This document shows, one piece after another, positions 7,638-11,186 of a stretch of 11,186 nt of DNA. Source of the DNA: an uncultured Lachnospiraceae bacterium (GTDB lineage Bacteria > Bacillota > Clostridia > Lachnospirales > Lachnospiraceae); the NCBI GenBank assembly GCA_902803015.1, contig CADCOL010000244.1:1-11186 (forward strand), in the 5' to 3' direction. The notes below the pieces were generated by a model, which made no database searches, was not told the DNA's origin, and saw only the letters and a list, made by a program, of their open reading frames with translations. The stretch's first letter is position 1. Each line of letters starts with the position of its first letter. A program made the translations under genes and the position numbers.

Positions 7638-7895
7638 TTACAGGTTCGCTTCCATAAATGCCTTCACTTCTTCACAAAGTGCGTCTGCTTCTCCTCCTTC
7701 GAAGGTGAATTTAACGGTGTCGCCCTGCTTTGCGCCGAGAGACATGATTCCCATAACGCCCTTGAACAGAACTTCCTTATCGCCCTTTGCAACCTTAACG
7801 GTGCAGTCGCGGCCTTTGATCAGTTTGAACAGGTCGGTTGCGGGTCTCGCGTGAATACCGTGAACATCCTTAATTACGTAATCGAAACTTGCCAT
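7638..7895 (-). CDS. ptsH: PTS phosphocarrier protein HPr, lacking the regulatory Ser46
   Basis: An 85-residue HPr. The phosphorylation site is intact: GIHARPA with His15 and Arg17 at the standard positions. It carries phosphate from Enzyme I to FruA and presumably other IIA domains. The region of the regulatory serine reads LFKGVMGIMSLG, which aligns without gaps to the Bacillus subtilis LKSIMGVMSLG, so position 46 is Gly, not Ser; this HPr should not be a substrate for HPr kinase at that site. The start ATG at 7893-7895 is chosen because AAGGAGG lies 8 nt upstream and the protein then begins as the family does; an open frame continuing upstream to 8054 is Arg-rich, runs through the folded intergenic element and is not coding. 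The gene follows fruA after 183 bp and precedes ptsI by 11 bp. Confidence 0.96.
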   Translation of the reverse strand: MASFDYVIKDVHGIHARPATDLFKLIKGRDCTVKVAKGDKEVLFKGVMGIMSLGAKQGDTVKFTFEGGEADALCEEVKAFMEANL

Positions 7896-7903
7896 AGTAG
7901 AAT

Positions 7904-7910
7904 CCTCCTT
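7904..7910 (-). promoter_or_regulatory. Strong ribosome binding site of ptsH
   Basis: AAGGAGG on the minus strand, 8 nt before the ptsH ATG and about 17 nt downstream of the folded element, so it stays unpaired in the fold described there. It fixes the start against the longer open frame. Confidence 0.85.
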
Positions 7911-7927
7911 GTGTGTATGTATTTTAT

Positions 7928-8069
7928 TAAGCCTCAGTCCACAGACACGCAGACTCTGGCACGCTCTCGCTACGTGACTCACGTAGCGGTACATAAGACT
8001 CGACAGAACCGAGTCTAAGTACCGACGCTCGTCAAGTGCCCGCCGTCTGCGCACTGTGTCTTCGGCTTA
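7928..8069 (-). promoter_or_regulatory. Candidate structured RNA element between fruA and ptsH (unidentified)
   Basis: The only non-coding gap inside the operon folds, by eye, into a closed multibranch structure in the minus-strand transcript. Outer helix: UAAGCC (8069-8064) pairs GGCUUA (7933-7928); after a small loop CACAG (8058-8054) pairs CUGUG (7944-7940) and, through two G-U pairs and one bulge, CGCAGAC (8051-8045) pairs GUCUGCG (7954-7948); then GGCAC (8040-8036) pairs GUGCC (7962-7958). Inside are two hairpins: GGUAC/GUACC plus GACUCG/CGAGUC (8023-7988, 7-nt loop) and an 8- to 9-bp stem CGCUACGUG/CACGUAGCG (7988-7968, 3-nt loop). A 3-bp hairpin (8033-8024) may fill the remaining arm. 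No U-run follows, so it is not an intrinsic terminator. I do not recognise the family. It could be an mRNA processing or stability element, a cis-regulatory RNA, or a small MITE-like insertion with long terminal inverted repeats. Confidence 0.6.
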
Positions 8070-8078
8070 TGTTAATAA

Positions 8079-10130
8079 TTACTCTGCCTTCTTCTTCAAT
8101 ACACCCAGGATGCAGCAGGTGACTGCGCTTCCTGCGAGCCATGCGATTACATAGAGTAAGGGATGGCCGACGGTTGCGAATACGAAGACGCCGCCGTGGG
8201 GTGCCATGAGGGTACATTTAAAGAGTGCTGCCAGAAGGCCTGCGGTGCCGGCACCAAGCATGGTTGCGGGGATAACGCGGATGGGATCCGCTGCCGCGAA
8301 GGGAATCGCACCTTCCGTGATGAAGGATGCACCCATAACCAGGTTGGAAACTGCGGAGCCGCGCTCTGCCTTCGTAAACTTCTTCGGGAAAATGAAGCAT
8401 GCCAGTGCAATACCAATCGGGGGAACCATACCGCCGACCATAACGGCTGCCATTGCGATGTAAGCCATCTGCTGGAATGCGGGGTCCGTGGAAAGTGCTG
8501 CCTGTGCAAGCATTCCGGTACCGAATACGTATGCTGCCTTGTTGATCGGGCCGCCCATGTCGATTGCCATCATAGCGCCTAAGATTAAGCCGAGCAGCCA
8601 AACCATGTTTGCATTACCGATTGCAATCAGTGCATTTGCAAGACCGGTATTAACCAGACCGATTAACGGGTTAAAGATGAAGCACATCAGAATGCCTTCA
8701 ATCAGGATACCGAACAGAGGATAAATCAGTGTCGGTTTCAAGCCGTCGAGTGCGGAAGGTAATTTTTCACCGATTTTCTGAAGAGCGAGTACGATAAATC
8801 CTGCCAGGAAACCTGCAACGATACCGCCCAAGAAACCGGATACCGTATTGCCGCCGTTCTGGAATGCGAACTTCATTAAGAACTGTCCGAATCCGCCGAC
8901 TGCCTTACCGTCAATCAGTAAGCCTTCTGCGAAGGTAAAGTTTGCCAGAATCGCATTTCCGCTTGCTGCGATGATACCGCCAACGAAGCCGACTGCAAGG
9001 CCCGGGCGATCCGCAATCGCGTATGCGATATAACCTGCAAGAACAGGAACCATCAGACCCATTGCAAGTCCGCCGACATATTTAAGGAATGCTGCCAAAG
9101 GAGTAATGGAGCCAAAATCTCCGCCGCCGGTTGCGCCGTATCCTGCGATTGTATCAACCAAAAATGCAAGAGCTACAAGAATACCGCCGCCGATAACGAA
9201 CGGAAGCATGTGGGAAACGCCGCTCATCAGCCAGGTATAAATTTTGTGTCCGACACTGCCTTTTTCTCCGGATGCTTTGCTTTCGGATGCTTCTTCGCTT
9301 CCGCCGCCTGCGTATACGGGTGCATCGCCTGCGAGTGCCAGAGCTACCAGTTCGTCGGCCTTGTTGATGCCGTCCGCAACCTTACGCTGAATGACTTTCT
9401 TTCCGGCAAAACGTTCCATCGGAACCTTTGCGTCTGCGGTTACGATAACGCATACCGCATTTTTAATATCTTCATCGGTCAAAGGATTCTTTGCACCGGA
9501 GGAGCCGCGGGTTTCAATTTTTATAGGAACGCCTGCCTTCGTTGCCGCTTTTTCAAGTCCTTCCGCCGCCATATAAGTATGTGCAATACCGGTCGGGCAG
9601 GATGTAACTGCTACAAGATATTTGCTGCCTTCTTCGATGTGAACGTCCGCAAGACCTTCATCTACGCTCTTCTTTTCATCATCGGCTTTGTCGATCACTG
9701 CGAGGAATTCGTCCACGTCTTTTGCACCAATCAAATTAGCGCGAAAATCTTCGTCCATCAGCATCATCGATAATTTACTCATAACATCGAGATGCACATT
9801 GTCCTTGGTGTCGGGAGCCGCAATCAGGAAAAGGATGTTCACGGGCTCGTCATCGAGTGCTTCGTAATCCACACCGTCCTTGATGATCATGGCCGCAAGA
9901 CCGGGTTTGTCGATACAGTCGCCTTTGCCGTGAGGGATTGCAATACCTTCTCCTACACCTGTAGTACTTTCTTCTTCTCTCGCATAAACCAGTGCACGAT
10001 AAGCTTCGATGTCTTTGACTTTACCGCTTGCCGCCATAAGGTCCACCGCCATGTCCATGGCTTCTTTCTTGGATGTGGGCGCCGCATTTAAGTTCACGCT
10101 TCGCTTATCCAGTAAATCAGTAATTCTCAT
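8079..10130 (-). CDS. fruA: Fructose-specific PTS permease, EIIABC fusion
   Basis: A 683-residue protein with three domains in the order IIA-IIB-IIC. IIA (about 1-150): phosphohistidine in GVGEGIAIPHGK, His67. A charged linker (about 148-168). IIB (about 170-270): VAVTSCPTGIAHTYMA with the phosphocysteine Cys178. A Gly/Ser/Glu-rich linker (about 270-292). IIC (about 294-680): a multi-helix membrane domain beginning SVGHKIYTWLMSGVSHMLPF, with the fructose-family motifs GGPINKAAY (526-534), ITEGAIPFAAADP (604-616) and APHGG (643-647). It imports fructose and phosphorylates it to fructose 1-phosphate with phosphate from HPr. The ATG follows AAGGAGGAG closely and lies 44 bp after fruK. Length and domain order match Firmicute FruA. 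All phosphotransfer residues are present, so it should be functional. Confidence 0.97.
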   Translation of the reverse strand: MRITDLLDKRSVNLNAAPTSKKEAMDMAVDLMAASGKVKDIEAYRALVYAREEESTTGVGEGIAIPHGKGDCIDKPGLAAMIIKDGVDYEALDDEPVNILFLIAAPDTKDNVHLDVMSKLSMMLMDEDFRANLIGAKDVDEFLAVIDKADDEKKSVDEGLADVHIEEGSKYLVAVTSCPTGIAHTYMAAEGLEKAATKAGVPIKIETRGSSGAKNPLTDEDIKNAVCVIVTADAKVPMERFAGKKVIQRKVADGINKADELVALALAGDAPVYAGGGSEEASESKASGEKGSVGHKIYTWLMSGVSHMLPFVIGGGILVALAFLVDTIAGYGATGGGDFGSITPLAAFLKYVGGLAMGLMVPVLAGYIAYAIADRPGLAVGFVGGIIAASGNAILANFTFAEGLLIDGKAVGGFGQFLMKFAFQNGGNTVSGFLGGIVAGFLAGFIVLALQKIGEKLPSALDGLKPTLIYPLFGILIEGILMCFIFNPLIGLVNTGLANALIAIGNANMVWLLGLILGAMMAIDMGGPINKAAYVFGTGMLAQAALSTDPAFQQMAYIAMAAVMVGGMVPPIGIALACFIFPKKFTKAERGSAVSNLVMGASFITEGAIPFAAADPIRVIPATMLGAGTAGLLAALFKCTLMAPHGGVFVFATVGHPLLYVIAWLAGSAVTCCILGVLKKKAE

Positions 10131-10174
10131 CCTTTCTCCTCCTTTTCTTGATTTCAGTCGCCACTAAGTAATCT

Positions 10175-11080
10175 CTAAATCAACTGTTTCAATACTTCTT
10201 TTACTTCTTCTTTCGTCGCCAGATACTCGGAAAATGCACTGGCGCTTCCTGCGCTTAAGCCCATCTTAAACGCATATTCGTAATCGTTCTTTTCCATATA
10301 TCCTGCCAGGAATCCTGCAACCATCGAATCACCCGCTCCGACACCGTTTACCAGCTTTCCTTTCGGTGCTTCGGATTTATAAACACTTCCGTCTTCCGCC
10401 ACGAGCACTCCGCCTTCGCCGGCCATCGAGATCAGTACGTTTCTTGCACCCTGCTCCTGAAGCTTTTTGGCATATTCCACAACGCTGTCGCGGGTTTTTA
10501 ATTCCACGCCGAAGATTTCGCCGAGCTCGTGATTATTGGGTTTAATCAAAAACGGATGATATTTTAATACATTTACAAGCAGGTCTTTCGTTGCATCCAC
10601 CACGATGCGGATTCCGCGTCCGTCCAAACGTGCCATGATGTCGCTGTAGATGGTACCCGGCATGCTTGCGGGAATGCTTCCTGCAAGACAGAGCGTATCG
10701 CCTTCTTTTAACGCATCAAGCTTGTCCATCAGAATTTCAATTCGGTCAGAATCAATCACGGGGCCCATGCCGTTGATTTCAGTTCCGTCGATTGATTTAA
10801 GCTTCAGGTTGATTCTGGAGCATCCGTTGTCGATCGGAATGGCGTCCGCCACGATTCCGCTTTCCTTTACTTTTCTCGTGATTTCATCGCCGACGAAACC
10901 TGCCGCAAAGTAAAGCGCCGTATTGGAAATCCCTAAGTTCGAAAGGACAATGGAAACGTTGATTCCTTTGCCTCCCGGAAGCATCAGTTCCGAAGAAGTA
11001 CGGTTGGTCAGACCGAGTTTAAAATCTTCCACGGTTACGATGTAATCCAGGGACGGGTTGAATGTTACTGTGTAAATCAT
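10175..11080 (-). CDS. fruK: 1-phosphofructokinase (PfkB family)
   Basis: A 301-residue PfkB-family sugar kinase. N-terminus MIYTVTFNPSLDYIV is characteristic of 1-phosphofructokinase and tagatose 6-phosphate kinase; PGGKGINVS (35-43) is the first PfkB signature; IKPNNHELGEIFG (179-191) the central one; and NGVGAGDSMVAGF (245-257) contains the GAGD anion hole with catalytic Asp251. It converts fructose 1-phosphate, made by FruA, to fructose 1,6-bisphosphate using ATP. As first gene of the operon it is preceded by a strong AAGGAGG ribosome site and by the promoter and GACCG repeat cluster. The neighbouring fructose permease supports the 1-phosphofructokinase call over the tagatose enzyme. Confidence 0.95.
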   Translation of the reverse strand: MIYTVTFNPSLDYIVTVEDFKLGLTNRTSSELMLPGGKGINVSIVLSNLGISNTALYFAAGFVGDEITRKVKESGIVADAIPIDNGCSRINLKLKSIDGTEINGMGPVIDSDRIEILMDKLDALKEGDTLCLAGSIPASMPGTIYSDIMARLDGRGIRIVVDATKDLLVNVLKYHPFLIKPNNHELGEIFGVELKTRDSVVEYAKKLQEQGARNVLISMAGEGGVLVAEDGSVYKSEAPKGKLVNGVGAGDSMVAGFLAGYMEKNDYEYAFKMGLSAGSASAFSEYLATKEEVKEVLKQLI

Positions 11081-11121
11081 GGAAACCCTCCTTTCCGATT
11101 ATGACTTAATTTGACATTTTC

Positions 11122-11181
11122 GACCGTATTATGACCGATTCTGCCGGCCACATTTTTATAATACGGTCAAACTCGGTCAAA
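11122..11181. promoter_or_regulatory. Candidate FruR operator: paired GACCG direct repeats forming an inverted repeat
   Basis: On the plus strand CGGTCAAA occurs at 11164-11171 and again at 11174-11181, exactly 10 bp apart. The opposite orientation, GACCG, occurs at 11122-11126 and 11133-11137, 11 bp apart. The inner copies extend to an 11-bp perfect inverted repeat, GACCGTATTAT (11122-11132) and ATAATACGGTC (11158-11168), with 25 bp between. One pair overlaps the promoter spacer, the other lies in the early leader. Helically phased repeats in two clusters suit an oligomeric DeoR-family repressor. Binding by the regulator encoded at 5200-5952 is inference. Confidence 0.6.
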
Positions 11182-11186
11182 TTCAA
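11158..11186 (-). promoter_or_regulatory. Candidate promoter of the fru-pts operon
   Basis: Minus strand: -35 TTGAAT (11181-11186), 17-nt spacer, -10 TATTAT (11158-11163). The predicted start is near 11151, giving a leader of about 70 nt to fruK. The -35 hexamer ends at the window edge, so upstream elements cannot be seen. Two TTTGACCG repeats fill the spacer, which is where a repressor would block RNA polymerase. Confidence 0.65.

Noticed and set aside
7896..8054. In-frame N-terminal extension of HPr (53 residues)
   Set aside because: Arg-rich, unlike any HPr, runs through the folded intergenic element, and the inner ATG has a strong AAGGAGG at ideal spacing.
7896..8078. A promoter for ptsHI in the fruA-ptsH gap
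   Set aside because: TTGACG occurs at 8034-8029 and an AT-rich TTAATAAAAT tract at 7930-7921, but no pair of hexamers has acceptable spacing and match.
9210..9773. 187-residue plus-strand open frame opposite fruA
   Set aside because: Cys/Phe-rich shadow of the fruA IIA/IIB coding sequence; no ribosome site and no family similarity.
11081..11186. A CcpA cre site in the fruK leader
   Set aside because: No stretch fits the usual cre consensus; the visible symmetry is explained by the GACCG repeats.

Overview
The window looks like chromosomal DNA from a low- to mid-GC Firmicute, most likely a clostridium of the Lachnospiraceae type. The grounds are purine-rich AGGAGG ribosome binding sites, a Firmicute-type split fructose PTS, a UPF0340/YwlG protein, an SbcD-like/membrane SbcC-like pair of the YhaO/YhaN kind, and a UvrX-type Y-family polymerase tail. 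The family-level placement is inference from protein flavour; there is no rRNA or other marker gene here. No insertion sequence, phage gene, CRISPR array or tRNA was seen.

Layout. The left edge (1-795, + strand) carries the 3' part of a Y-family translesion polymerase, which converges on and overlaps by 13 bp a UPF0340 gene (783-1325, - strand). Everything from 783 to the right edge is on the minus strand. Reading in the direction of transcription from the right edge: a promoter and a cluster of GACCG repeats (about 11122-11186), fruK, fruA (IIABC), a 183-bp gap holding a strongly folded element, ptsH (HPr), ptsI (Enzyme I), a DeoR-family regulator (candidate FruR), and a clear intrinsic terminator (about 5116-5156). 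A new promoter follows directly after the terminator and drives a second unit: an SbcD-like nuclease gene and an SbcC-like ATPase gene overlapping by ATGA. Then a third short unit with its own promoter encodes the UPF0340 protein.

How the genes work together. The five-gene right-hand operon is a complete fructose phosphotransferase route: PEP to Enzyme I to HPr to FruA IIA (His67) to FruA IIB (Cys178) to fructose, giving fructose 1-phosphate, which FruK converts to fructose 1,6-bisphosphate. The DeoR-family protein encoded last is the obvious candidate to repress the operon at the GACCG cluster. The middle unit looks like a DNA end-processing or repair pair in which the usual zinc hook of SbcC/Rad50 is replaced by a two-helix membrane segment.

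The points most worth a second look are (i) the roughly 140-nt multibranched fold between fruA and ptsH, which has no terminator U-tract and which I do not recognise; (ii) an HPr with Gly instead of the regulatory Ser46; (iii) the GACCG operator-like cluster at the fruK promoter; and (iv) the membrane-hairpin SbcC-like ATPase with its unusual nucleotide-binding motifs. I see no obviously new multi-gene system such as a defence island.
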